Source: Achromobacter sp. Bel (GTDB lineage: Bacteria > Pseudomonadota > Gammaproteobacteria > Burkholderiales > Burkholderiaceae_B). From it: a DNA stretch of 64,000 nt. The position numbers and the translations under genes are program-made. Every line of letters begins with the position of its first letter. Position 1 is the stretch's first letter. Where the stretch lies: the NCBI RefSeq assembly GCF_012928505.1, contig NZ_JABBJN010000020.1, positions 38,756-102,755 on the forward strand, written 5' to 3'. Under the pieces are notes generated by a model. It was not told where the DNA came from. It was given only the letters and a program-made list of their open reading frames with translations, and searched no databases. This document shows positions 41,447-50,025 of the stretch, piece by piece.

Positions 41447-42250
41447 ATGAAGGAAATCAGCGGAAACACGCGCCTGTTCGGCATCCTGGCCGACCCGATC
41501 CATCATGTGAAGACGCCGCAGCGCATGAACGAGCTGTTCGCCAAGATCGGCTTCGACGGCGTGTGCGTGCCCTTCCATGCGCGGCCCGACAACCTGGCTG
41601 CCGTGGTCGACGGCCTGCGCCGCCTGGAGAACCTGGGCGGCGTCATCATCACGATGCCGCACAAGACCGCCATCCTGGACCTGGTGGACGAGGTCACGCC
41701 GGTCGCCCGCAAGATTGGCGCGGCCAACGTGGTGCGCCGCGACGCCGATGGCCGGCTGGTGGCGCACATGCTGGATGGCGAAGGTTTCGTGCGGGGCCTG
41801 CTGACCGCGGGTGTGCCGGTGCAGGGGAAAAGCGCCTATCTGGCAGGCGCCGGCGGCGCCGCCAACGCCATCGGCTTTGCGCTGGTCCAGGCGGGCGTGT
41901 CCCGGCTGACCATCGCCAACCGCACGCCAGCCAAGGCCGAAGACCTGAAGGCCCGCATTCTGTCGCTGCATCCGGACGCCAAGATCACGGTTGGCACGCC
42001 GGACCCTGCCGGCCATGACCTGGTGGTGAACGGCACGTCGCTGGGCATGAAGGAAGGCGACGCGTTGCCGCTCGATACCAGCCGCCTGACGCCGGACCAA
42101 CTGGTGTGCGAAGTCATCATGCAGCCCAAGGACACGGCGCTACTGCTGGCAGCGCAGGCCAAGGGCTGCAAGGTGCATTACGGCGCGCCGATGCTGGCCT
42201 GCCAAATCGAGCTGATGGCCGAGATGCTGGGCGTGGTTCCGACGAAGTAG
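41447..42250 (+). CDS. AroE-like (shikimate/quinate dehydrogenase family) oxidoreductase
   Basis: 267 residues with the shikimate dehydrogenase fold. Catalytic Lys73 (MPHK), Asn94 (GAANVV), Asp110 (MLDGEGF) and NADP loop GAGGAA at 134-139 are kept. The substrate-anchoring Ser-x-Ser (HSKSP in AroE) is replaced here by HVKTP, so shikimate is an unlikely substrate. Starts 14 bases after the transketolase gene; in an operon with a GMC oxidoreductase. Probably oxidises a cyclic or linear polyhydroxy acid. Confidence 0.9.
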   Translation: MKEISGNTRLFGILADPIHHVKTPQRMNELFAKIGFDGVCVPFHARPDNLAAVVDGLRRLENLGGVIITMPHKTAILDLVDEVTPVARKIGAANVVRRDADGRLVAHMLDGEGFVRGLLTAGVPVQGKSAYLAGAGGAANAIGFALVQAGVSRLTIANRTPAKAEDLKARILSLHPDAKITVGTPDPAGHDLVVNGTSLGMKEGDALPLDTSRLTPDQLVCEVIMQPKDTALLLAAQAKGCKVHYGAPMLACQIELMAEMLGVVPTK

Positions 42251-42288
42251 GGCCATGCAGCCAATATCAGGATGGGGTAGGTAAAAAG

Positions 42289-43887
42289 ATGGGCGACTAC
42301 GATTTCATTATTGCGGGCGGAGGCACGGCGGGTTGCATCCTGGCCAACCGGCTTACCGCCGACGGCAAGCATCGCGTCCTGATGCTGGAAGCCGGGTTCG
42401 AGGCCCGCAGCATGTGGATCTCGATCCCGGCGGGCTTTTCCAAGCTGCTGGTGAACCCGGACTACAACTGGCGCTTTGCGACCGAACCCGAAGACAACGT
42501 CCACGGCCGCACAATCGCCGTGCCGCGCGGCAAGGGCGTGGGCGGATCCACGTTGATCAACGGCATGATCTACGTGCGTGGCCAGCCGCAGGATTACGAC
42601 GGTTGGGAAGCCGCGGGTGCGACGGGTTGGGGGCATGCGCAGGCCGAACGGCTGTTCCGCAAGATCGAGCATTACGAGCCGGGCGGCGAGGCGCGCGGCA
42701 AGAACGGCCCGATGCATCTGGAGGAAGTCGCCGAACGCTTTCCGGTGTCCGATGCCTTCCTGCGCGCCGCGCAAGAGGATGGCCAGCCGCTGAACGCCGA
42801 CTACAACAGCGGCAACCAGGAAGGCGTGGGTTATTACCAGGTGCTGCAGCATCGGGGCCGGCGCTGGAGCGTGGTGGACGGGTACATGAAGCCGGCCGCC
42901 GGCCGCAAGAACCTCAAGGTGGAGTGTGGCGCACACGTCACGCGGCTGCTGTTCGAGGGCAAACGCTGCGTGGGCGTGGTGTATCGCCAGGACGGCCAGG
43001 AGCACACGGTGCGCGCGCGGCGCGAAACCGTTGTATGCCTGGGTGCAGTACAGTCGCCGCAATTGCTGGAACTGTCCGGCGTGGGCGATCCGGCACGACT
43101 GCAATCCTTCGGCGTCCCGCTGGTGCATGCGCAGCCGCAGGTCGGCGAAAACTACATCGACCACTACGCTACGCGCATGAATTGGCGCGTGAAGAACACG
43201 GTGACCTTGAACGAAATGTCGCGCGGATGGCGCCTGGCGCAACAGGTGGCGCGCTACTACACGCGCCACACGGGCATCCTGACGCTGGGGACGGGGCTCG
43301 TCCACGGCTTCGTCAAGAGCGCCCCTGACCTGCCGACGCCCGACGTGCAGTTCTTCTTCGTGCATGCCAGCTATGCCAACGCGGCCGAACGCATCCTGGA
43401 CCGCCATCCGGGCATGACGATCGGCGTGGCCCAGCTGCGGCCGGAATCGGTGGGCAGCATCCACATCAAATCCGCCGATCCCTTGGCAGGGCCGTCGATC
43501 CGCCCCAACTTCCTGTCGGCGCAGATCGACCGCGATAGTCTCATCGGTGGCATGAAGGCGGCACGGCGCATCGTCGGGCAACCGGCCATGCAACGGTTCA
43601 TCCAGGCTGAAGTCAGCCCTGGCGCCGGCGTGCAAACCGACGAGCAATGGCTAGACTTCGCGCGGCGCAACGGGCAGACAATCTATCACCCGATAGGCAC
43701 CTGCCGCATGGGTTCGGACCCGATGGCCGTGACGGATGTGCGCTTGCGCGTGAATGGCGTGACGGGCCTGCGCGTGGTGGACGCCTCGGTGATGCCGAAA
43801 ATGGTCTCCGGCAACACGCAGGCCGCCGTCATGATGGTGGCTGAGCGCGGCGCCGAGATGATCCTGGAGGATGCGGCGCAAGCCTGA
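42289..43887 (+). CDS. GMC-family FAD-dependent alcohol oxidoreductase
   Basis: 532 residues from ATG 42289. FAD-binding DFIIAGGGTAGCILANRL at the N-terminus, GMC signature PRGKGVGGSTLINGMIYVRG, and active-site His467 (YHPIGTCRMG) with Asn509 (SGNTQA). Resembles choline dehydrogenase-like alcohol dehydrogenases that feed electrons to the respiratory chain. The last gene of the transketolase operon; a strong terminator follows. Would oxidise a primary or secondary alcohol of the pathway substrate. Confidence 0.93.
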   Translation: MGDYDFIIAGGGTAGCILANRLTADGKHRVLMLEAGFEARSMWISIPAGFSKLLVNPDYNWRFATEPEDNVHGRTIAVPRGKGVGGSTLINGMIYVRGQPQDYDGWEAAGATGWGHAQAERLFRKIEHYEPGGEARGKNGPMHLEEVAERFPVSDAFLRAAQEDGQPLNADYNSGNQEGVGYYQVLQHRGRRWSVVDGYMKPAAGRKNLKVECGAHVTRLLFEGKRCVGVVYRQDGQEHTVRARRETVVCLGAVQSPQLLELSGVGDPARLQSFGVPLVHAQPQVGENYIDHYATRMNWRVKNTVTLNEMSRGWRLAQQVARYYTRHTGILTLGTGLVHGFVKSAPDLPTPDVQFFFVHASYANAAERILDRHPGMTIGVAQLRPESVGSIHIKSADPLAGPSIRPNFLSAQIDRDSLIGGMKAARRIVGQPAMQRFIQAEVSPGAGVQTDEQWLDFARRNGQTIYHPIGTCRMGSDPMAVTDVRLRVNGVTGLRVVDASVMPKMVSGNTQAAVMMVAERGAEMILEDAAQA

Positions 43888-43898
43888 TTCCTCCATTG

Positions 43899-43938
43899 AA
43901 AAAGGCGCGCACGGCCTTGAGGCCGCGCGCGCTTTTTT
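43899..43938. terminator. Bidirectional terminator between GMC and racemase-family genes
   Basis: Stem of GCGCGC plus CGGCC blocks around a TTGA loop, with AAAAA on the left and TTTTTT on the right, between two convergent genes. It is a clear intrinsic terminator for both. Confidence 0.85.
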
Positions 43939-43948
43939 CTGGAACGGA

Positions 43949-44962
43949 TCAGCGGATCAGGAAGCCCGCGCCGACCGGGTCGTTGCGATCGATCACCCAG
44001 CGCGCGGTGCCCAGGATGCTGGCGGTGCCCTTGACGGTGGGGCGCACGGCACGTGTGCCGTTCAGGTCCACTTCGCCCAGCAGGCAGCCTTCGAAGGTGC
44101 CGCTGCCCAGCAAACCTTCCGACTTGATCGGCTGGTTCATGCCCATCTTGCCGCGTGCCTCGAACATGGCCATCATCGCGCTGGTGCCGGTGCCCCCGGG
44201 CGAACGGTCCAACTGGCCCGCGCTGAACACGTGCACATTCTTGTAGAACGCGCCTTCGATCGTCGGCTGATGCCAGAACGTAATGAAGTTCAGGTTGTTG
44301 ATGTGCGCTTCGGTTGGGTGCTGGATACGGTGGCGCGCGTTCAGCTGGTCGCGCACGATCAGGCCCATGCGCGACAGTTCGGTGCCATTGTCCGGCGAAA
44401 TCCGCAGGTCACAACCCGACAGGTCCACGATGCCGAAGTAGTTGCCGCCCCAGACGATGTCGGCCGACAGCTTGCCGTAGCCCGGCAATTCCACCGGGAT
44501 GTCCTGCGCGGCCACATAGGCCGGCACGTTCTCGAAGCGCGTCCACAGCACGTTGTCGCCTTCGGATGCCACTTCCGACACGACCAGGCCGGCCGTGGTC
44601 TCGAAGCGGATTTTGGTGATGCCGTCTTTGCCGCGCGGCACCAGGCCATTGGCTACCATCGCCATGCTGACCGCGATCGTTCCGTGGCCGCACATGTGGG
44701 AATACTCGGTGCCATCGATGTAGATCAGGCCGGCGTCGAATTCGGGGCTGGAAGGCGGCGTGAGAAACACGCCGAACATGTCCTTGTGGCCGCGCGGCTC
44801 GCGCATCAGCGCCTGGCGCAGCCAGTCATAGTTCTGTTCAAGCAAGGCCCGCTTTTCCAGGATGCTGGATCCGGCGGGGTAGGGGATGCCGCTATGCACG
44901 ATGCACAGGGGCTCGCCTTCGGTATGGGTATAGATGACATCGAACGCGTCTTGCTTGCGCAT
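43949..44962 (-). CDS. Proline racemase-superfamily protein with altered active site
   Basis: 337 residues from ATG 44962 (GGAG upstream). The first catalytic cysteine is present (Cys91 in SHMCGHGTI). At the second site the usual DRSPCGTG is DRSPGGTG, with Gly256 in place of Cys (epimerases) or Thr (3-hydroxyproline dehydratase). The rest of the fold is complete (VSMAMVANGLVP, WGGNYFGIVD, NVHVFSAGQLDRSP). Lies 52 bases after the last permease gene of a PotABCD-type importer, so it likely acts on the imported compound, perhaps a proline derivative. Confidence 0.9.
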   Translation of the reverse strand: MRKQDAFDVIYTHTEGEPLCIVHSGIPYPAGSSILEKRALLEQNYDWLRQALMREPRGHKDMFGVFLTPPSSPEFDAGLIYIDGTEYSHMCGHGTIAVSMAMVANGLVPRGKDGITKIRFETTAGLVVSEVASEGDNVLWTRFENVPAYVAAQDIPVELPGYGKLSADIVWGGNYFGIVDLSGCDLRISPDNGTELSRMGLIVRDQLNARHRIQHPTEAHINNLNFITFWHQPTIEGAFYKNVHVFSAGQLDRSPGGTGTSAMMAMFEARGKMGMNQPIKSEGLLGSGTFEGCLLGEVDLNGTRAVRPTVKGTASILGTARWVIDRNDPVGAGFLIR

Positions 44963-45014
44963 GACTGTGGCTCCAGACAAAAGTAGGATGAGGGGAAAAC
45001 CAGGAGTGGAGAAA

Positions 45015-45806
45015 CTATTTGCCGCGTTCGGACAGCATGTCCAGCCCGACGGTCAAATCAAGGATGACGATGGCGATCACCGCAACCACGATCGTGGCGC
45101 CCGATACGGCTGCGATGGTCGGATCGATCGTGTACTGCACGTAGTTGAAAAGCTTCACGGGAATGGTGTTCAGGTCCGCCGTGGTGTTGAAGATGGAAAG
45201 CTCCACGTTGATCCAGGACGAGATGAACGCGAAGATGGAACCGGTCACGATGCCCGGCCGAATCTGCGGCAGCACGACCAGGAAGAACGTGGTCCAGGGG
45301 TTGGCGCCCAGGTCCGCGGAGGCTTCTTCCAGCGCGCGCTGCTCCGGCGTCAGCAATGTCAACGTCGATCGCAGCACGAACGGGGCGATGATGACGATGT
45401 GCCCGATCAACAGCGACAGAAAGCTGCGCGTCAGGCCGAAGTACGCGCCGTACTGCAGCAACGCCGCGCCCAGAACGATGTGCGGCAGCACCAGCGGCGA
45501 CATCAGCACCGAGGTCAGTGCGGCCTTGCCGGGGAACTCATAGCGCGCGATCGCCAGCGCGGCCGGTACGGTCAGCACCACGGCGGCAACGGTCGCCGCC
45601 AGCGCCAGCACCGTGCTGGTCGTGAACGCCGCGACATAACCGGCTTCGACCAGCAGCGTGCGGTACCACTCCAGTGTCCAGCCTTGCGGCGGGAACGCCA
45701 GGTAGGGCGTGGCGGTGAACGAGGACCCCAGGATTACCACCAGAGGCAGGGCCAGGTACGCCAGCACGGCCAGCGCGATCAGGCGGATCAGGTTGCGGGC
45801 GATCAT
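45015..45806 (-). CDS. Spermidine/putrescine-type ABC permease (PotC-like)
   Basis: 263 residues from ATG 45806, overlapping the stop of the other permease by ATGA. Six hydrophobic segments and the ATPase-contact EAA loop (EEASADLGANPWTTFFLVVLPQIRPGI). One of two inner-membrane permeases of an importer whose ATPase and periplasmic receptor lie upstream in the operon. Confidence 0.93.
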   Translation of the reverse strand: MIARNLIRLIALAVLAYLALPLVVILGSSFTATPYLAFPPQGWTLEWYRTLLVEAGYVAAFTTSTVLALAATVAAVVLTVPAALAIARYEFPGKAALTSVLMSPLVLPHIVLGAALLQYGAYFGLTRSFLSLLIGHIVIIAPFVLRSTLTLLTPEQRALEEASADLGANPWTTFFLVVLPQIRPGIVTGSIFAFISSWINVELSIFNTTADLNTIPVKLFNYVQYTIDPTIAAVSGATIVVAVIAIVILDLTVGLDMLSERGK

Positions 45807-46651
45807 CGGGCGGCTCCGGGCAAGACGGCGGCGCGGTTCGCCAGCGCAACCAGGATCAGGGTGAAGACCAGCAGCACCATGCTCAGCGCACCACCGTAAT
45901 GGAAGTCGAACACCGAACTGTATTGCTGGAAAATCAGCATGGACAGCACCGAGATCCGTCCGCCGGACAGCAAGGCGGGCGTCACATAGGCGCTGACGGC
46001 CAGCGTGAAGACGATGATGGCGCCGGACACCACGCCGGGCAGCGTCAGCGGCCAGGTAATGTGGAAGAACGTCGCGGCGGGGCTTGCGCCCAGGTCCGCG
46101 GAGGCCTGCTCGCAGGCCGGGTCCACCCGGGCCAGCGCGTTGCCCACCGCCAGCACCACGAAGGGCAGCAGCACATAGACCATGCCGATCAGGATGCCCA
46201 GCTCGGTGCCGATGAATCGCACCGGACGGTCGGCGGCTCCGGCGCCGACCAGCGCCTGGTTGACCAGGCCGTTGCGGCCCAGCAGCACCATCCAGCCGAA
46301 AGCGCGCACGATGTTGCTGGTGAACAGCGGCACCACCAGCAGGATCACGCAAAAGCGCCGCCAGGCCCGCCAGCGCACCACGCGCACCAGATACCAGGCC
46401 AGCGGGTAGCCCAGGATCACGCAGACGACCGTGGTGAAAAAGGCCAGCCGGAAGGTCACGAGGATCACGTCCCAGTGGTACTGGTCGGCCAGCACGCGCA
46501 GATACTGCTGCAAGGTCAGCGTCATGCCGTCAGGCCCGCCCGTGATGCTGGCCAAGGCCACCACTGCGAGCGGCGCCAGGAAAAAGGCCGAGAAAAAGAG
46601 CACGGGGGCCGCCAGCAGCAGGCCGGGCGAGAGCCAGGCGCGCCTGTTCAT
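45803..46651 (-). CDS. Spermidine/putrescine-type ABC permease (PotB-like)
   Basis: 282 residues; begins MNRRAWLSPGLLLAAPVLFF. Six hydrophobic segments and EAA loop (CEQASADLGASPAATFFHITWPLTLPGV). Start and stop both overlap neighbours by ATGA, indicating tight coupling with the ATPase and second permease genes. Confidence 0.93.
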   Translation of the reverse strand: MNRRAWLSPGLLLAAPVLFFSAFFLAPLAVVALASITGGPDGMTLTLQQYLRVLADQYHWDVILVTFRLAFFTTVVCVILGYPLAWYLVRVVRWRAWRRFCVILLVVPLFTSNIVRAFGWMVLLGRNGLVNQALVGAGAADRPVRFIGTELGILIGMVYVLLPFVVLAVGNALARVDPACEQASADLGASPAATFFHITWPLTLPGVVSGAIIVFTLAVSAYVTPALLSGGRISVLSMLIFQQYSSVFDFHYGGALSMVLLVFTLILVALANRAAVLPGAAR

Positions 46652-47697
46652 GGTTGCTCACCGATCAGGTGCAGGTGTTCCGGTGCGAAGGCCAGGTGGA
46701 CCGTCGCGCCGGGCCGCAGTCCGGCGGGCGCGATGCCGCCGTGGCGCGCCACGATCGTCTGGCCGCCGACGTCCACGTGGATCATGCTGTGGCTGCCCAC
46801 GTTGATGATGTCGGTGACCGCGCCGGTCAGCGTTGCGGCCGACGCGGCATCATGAATCCGCAGGTCTTCAGGGCGCAGTACCGCCACGCCGCGCGCGGGC
46901 GCCGGCCGGCCGAACGGCACGCGCAGGCCCTGCGCGTCCAACTGCAGCATGCCGCCGTCCGAGGCCGTGAACGCCATGAAGTTGGCGTCGCCAATGAACT
47001 CCGCCACGAAGCGCGTGGCCGGTTGCCGGTAGATGTCCGTGCCGGCGCCCACCTGTTCGATGCGCCCCGCATGCATGACGACCACCCGGTCGGCCATGGT
47101 CATCGCTTCTTCCTGATCGTGGGTGACGAAGATGAAGGCGATCCCCAGCTTGGCTTGCAGGTGCTTGAGCTCCAGCTGCATGCGCTTGCGCAGCTTCAGG
47201 TCCAGCGCGGACAGCGGCTCGTCCAGCAGCAGCAGCTTGGGCTGGTTGACGATGGCGCGCGCCAGCGCCACGCGCTGCTGCTGGCCGCCCGACATTTCGC
47301 GGGGGTAGCGCGGCCCGAAGTCCGCCAGCCCCACCATGTCCAGCGCCGCGTGGGCGCGCTCCGCGGCTTCGGCCTTCGACGCGCCCTGGCGGCGTGGGCC
47401 GTAGGCCACGTTCTCCGATACCGTCATATGCGGAAACAGCGCATAGTTCTGGAACACCGTGTTCAGCGGGCGATGGTGCGCGGCCAGGCGGCTGATGTCC
47501 TGGCCCTCAATCAGGATGCGCCCCGATTCTGGCCTCAGGAAGCCGGCGATGGCGCGTAGCAAGGTGGTCTTGCCGCAGCCGCTGGGGCCCAGCAGGGCAA
47601 CGAACTCCCCTTGCTGGATATCCAGGTCGATCTGGTCCAGCGCCTGGTAGGCGCCAAACCGCATCGATACGCCTTCGATGGTGAGCAAAGCGGACAT
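46648..47697 (-). CDS. Spermidine/putrescine-type ABC ATPase (PotA-like)
   Basis: 349 residues. Walker A GPSGCGKTTLLRAIAG, Q-loop VFQNYALFPHMTV, signature MSGGQQQRVALARAI, Walker B LLLLDEPLSALD and His-loop FVTHDQEEAM, followed by a C-terminal TOBE domain (residues about 270-345, GVAVLRPEDLRI). Couples ATP hydrolysis to import by the two permeases. Gap of 13 bases to the receptor gene upstream. Confidence 0.95.
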   Translation of the reverse strand: MSALLTIEGVSMRFGAYQALDQIDLDIQQGEFVALLGPSGCGKTTLLRAIAGFLRPESGRILIEGQDISRLAAHHRPLNTVFQNYALFPHMTVSENVAYGPRRQGASKAEAAERAHAALDMVGLADFGPRYPREMSGGQQQRVALARAIVNQPKLLLLDEPLSALDLKLRKRMQLELKHLQAKLGIAFIFVTHDQEEAMTMADRVVVMHAGRIEQVGAGTDIYRQPATRFVAEFIGDANFMAFTASDGGMLQLDAQGLRVPFGRPAPARGVAVLRPEDLRIHDAASAATLTGAVTDIINVGSHSMIHVDVGGQTIVARHGGIAPAGLRPGATVHLAFAPEHLHLIGEQP

Positions 47698-47710
47698 GTT
47701 CGACCCCGGC

Positions 47711-48763
47711 CTAGCGCTTGCGGACGACCTGGCGGTTCCAGGCGTCCGTCACTTCGGCGCGGCGGCTGTTGATGAGGTTCCAGTCGAACAGGCTCAGGTT
47801 CTTCACCGAGCCTTCGGCGCCCCACGGCAGCTTGCGGGCCACGTCCTTGGACACCTGCACGTCCTTGACGGCCGGCCCCAGGTACAGGCGCGTGGCCAGG
47901 CAAGCGGCGGCGTCGGGCGTCAGCGCGGTGTCGATGAATTTCCGGGCCGCAGCCGCATTGGGCGCCCCCTTGACCAGGTGCAGGCGGGCGTCCGTGGCCC
48001 ACGCGCCTTCCTTGGGTACCGCGAAGCCGATGGGCAGGCCCTTGTCGATCAGGTCCCACGCGCCCACGTTGAAGTGCGCGCCGATGATGGCCTCGCCGCT
48101 TTGGTAGGCGTTGCTGGCGGCGCCCGAACTGTCGAAGAACAGGGCGGTGTCCAGCGTGGCCAGCTTCGCGTACAGCGGGGCCAGATTAGACGGGTCGATC
48201 GCCCAGACGCGCGCCAGGAAGAAAACGAACGGCACGCCGGAGGAATTGGCGGGCGACGGCACAGCGACCGCGCCGGCGTATTCGGGTTTCCACAAGTCCT
48301 TCCAACTGGTCGGCGCCTGCGGCACTTCCTTGGTGTTGTAGGTGATGCCCAGCGAGTAGTAGCCGGTGCTGACGGCGTACGCCGCGTCGCCGTTGCGGTA
48401 CACGCCCTGGTCGATGACGTTTTTCAGGTTGGGGATGGCGGCGGGATCCAGCGTGTCCAGCACGCCGGCCTGCGCGGCCAGTTCGCTGATGCCGCCGTCC
48501 ATCCAGGCGACGTCGATGGTGGGCGCGTTCTTTTGCTGCTGCAGCTTGGCCAGGGTGGTGGTCGACGTGCCGACTTCCGGCACGACCGTCACCCCCGTCG
48601 CTTTGGTGTAGGGGTCGGCGACGCAGGCGCGGAACGCGTCGCCCCAATTGCCGCCATACCAGGCGACGGTGATTTTCTGCTGCTGCGCCATCGCCTGCGT
48701 GGCCAGCATCAGGCCGGCGCCCAGCAGGGCGGCGCGCAGGGCGCTGCGGGTAGGTGTTGCCAT
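47711..48763 (-). CDS. Periplasmic substrate-binding protein of the PotABCD-type importer
   Basis: 350 residues from ATG 48763 (AGGGGAA upstream). Cleavable signal peptide (AALLGAGLMLATQAMA, cut before QQQKITVAW). Mature part AWYGGNWGDAFRACVADPYTKATGVTVV is typical of PotD/AfuA-like receptors for polyamines, betaines or amino-acid derivatives. First gene of a five-gene operon ending with the proline-racemase-family gene; divergent AraC regulator upstream. Confidence 0.92.
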   Translation of the reverse strand: MATPTRSALRAALLGAGLMLATQAMAQQQKITVAWYGGNWGDAFRACVADPYTKATGVTVVPEVGTSTTTLAKLQQQKNAPTIDVAWMDGGISELAAQAGVLDTLDPAAIPNLKNVIDQGVYRNGDAAYAVSTGYYSLGITYNTKEVPQAPTSWKDLWKPEYAGAVAVPSPANSSGVPFVFFLARVWAIDPSNLAPLYAKLATLDTALFFDSSGAASNAYQSGEAIIGAHFNVGAWDLIDKGLPIGFAVPKEGAWATDARLHLVKGAPNAAAARKFIDTALTPDAAACLATRLYLGPAVKDVQVSKDVARKLPWGAEGSVKNLSLFDWNLINSRRAEVTDAWNRQVVRKR

Positions 48764-48917
48764 GTCGGATTCCCCTTGTCGATTTATCGGCTTGTCGCGG
48801 TTGTCGCTGGAGCAGGGTGCTCCGGGACGGAGCCGTGACGTTGCCATACCTGCATCTTGGGCGATCCCCGGGAAAACGAGCTTGAAGGCGCGGGACAAAA
48901 ACTTGAATAATTGCGTC

Positions 48918-50000
48918 ATGACTGACGTCGGAACCACCGCCTCCGCCGCTTCCTCCTATGAGGACGCCGCGCAAGGCCTGCCCCCGGGGAAACCCGCGCT
49001 GACCATCGGTATCGTGCTGATGGACCAGTTCACGCTGGCCGCCTTCGCCGGGTTGGTGGACGTGCTACGCCTGGCCGGCGACCATGGCGGACGCAGCCGG
49101 CAGATCCATACGGCATGGCGCGTGATGAGTTGGGACGGCAAGCCGCGCTGCTCCAGCGCAGGCTTGACCATCGATGTGGCGGACAGCCTGCCCGACGATC
49201 CCGCCCAATTCGACTACGTGGCCGTGTGCGGGGGCAACGACTACATCAACGGCCGCATGCCGGAGCCGCTGCGCGACTGGTTGCGGTTGGCGGCGGCGCT
49301 GCGGGTGAGGCTGCTGGGCATCTGCACGGGCACGTTCGCCTTGGCGCAGGCCGACGTGATCGGGCCGCGCACGGTATGCGTGCATTGGAACGTGCTGGAT
49401 GCCTTCCGCGAGCGCTTTCCAGAGACTCGCGCGGTGGTGGACCGGCTGTTCGTGGATGAGGGCGACCTGATCTCGTGCGCCGGGTCGACCGCGGCGATCG
49501 ACCTGGGCTTGTATCTGGTCGCGCGGCATTGCGGGCGCGACAAGGCGCAGCAGGCGATGCGGCACATGATGCTGCAGGGCGTGCGGCCGGGCCGGGTGCC
49601 GCAGGCGCATTTCCGCACCGACCTGTCCGGCATCCAGGATCTGCGCGTGCGCCAGGCCGCGCACTTCATCGAGCAGCGCATCGACAACCCGCCACCGCTG
49701 GACGCCATCGCGCGCTACGTCGGCGTGGGCCGGCGGCAGTTGGAACGGGCGTTCCGCCTTGCAACGGGCATGTCGCCCATGGCGTTCCAGCGGCAATTGC
49801 GGCTGGAATACGGAAGCTGGTTGTTGCTGAATAATCCTTGCAGCATCACGCAGATTGCGTTGGACTGCGGTTTTGCGGACGGTGCGCACTTCTCGCGCGA
49901 CTTCCGGGCGCACTTCGGATTATCCCCGCGCCAATATCAACAGGCCCGAGGCCGGCAGGCTATCGGGCAAGAGGGCGGTGTCAGCGTATTTCCTGCCTAG
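48918..50000 (+). CDS. GlxA-type AraC-family transcriptional regulator
   Basis: 360 residues from ATG 48918. An N-terminal DJ-1/PfpI-like domain (IGIVLMDQFTLAAFAGLVDVLRLAG, LLGICTGTFALAQADVIGPRTVCVHW) is joined to a C-terminal AraC DNA-binding domain (LDAIARYVGVGRRQLERAFRLATGMSPM, ITQIALDCGFADGAHFSRDFRAHFGLSP). Members often control catabolism of betaines, carnitine or amino-acid derivatives. Divergent from the PotABCD-racemase operon across a 154-base promoter region, so it is its probable activator. Confidence 0.93.
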   Translation: MTDVGTTASAASSYEDAAQGLPPGKPALTIGIVLMDQFTLAAFAGLVDVLRLAGDHGGRSRQIHTAWRVMSWDGKPRCSSAGLTIDVADSLPDDPAQFDYVAVCGGNDYINGRMPEPLRDWLRLAAALRVRLLGICTGTFALAQADVIGPRTVCVHWNVLDAFRERFPETRAVVDRLFVDEGDLISCAGSTAAIDLGLYLVARHCGRDKAQQAMRHMMLQGVRPGRVPQAHFRTDLSGIQDLRVRQAAHFIEQRIDNPPPLDAIARYVGVGRRQLERAFRLATGMSPMAFQRQLRLEYGSWLLLNNPCSITQIALDCGFADGAHFSRDFRAHFGLSPRQYQQARGRQAIGQEGGVSVFPA

Positions 50001-50025
50001 CCTTCGCTTACCCCAAGGAGACGGC

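Noticed and set aside
42178..43647. Open frame of 489 codons on the minus strand opposite the GMC oxidoreductase
   Set aside because: Antisense shadow with biased composition and no domain.
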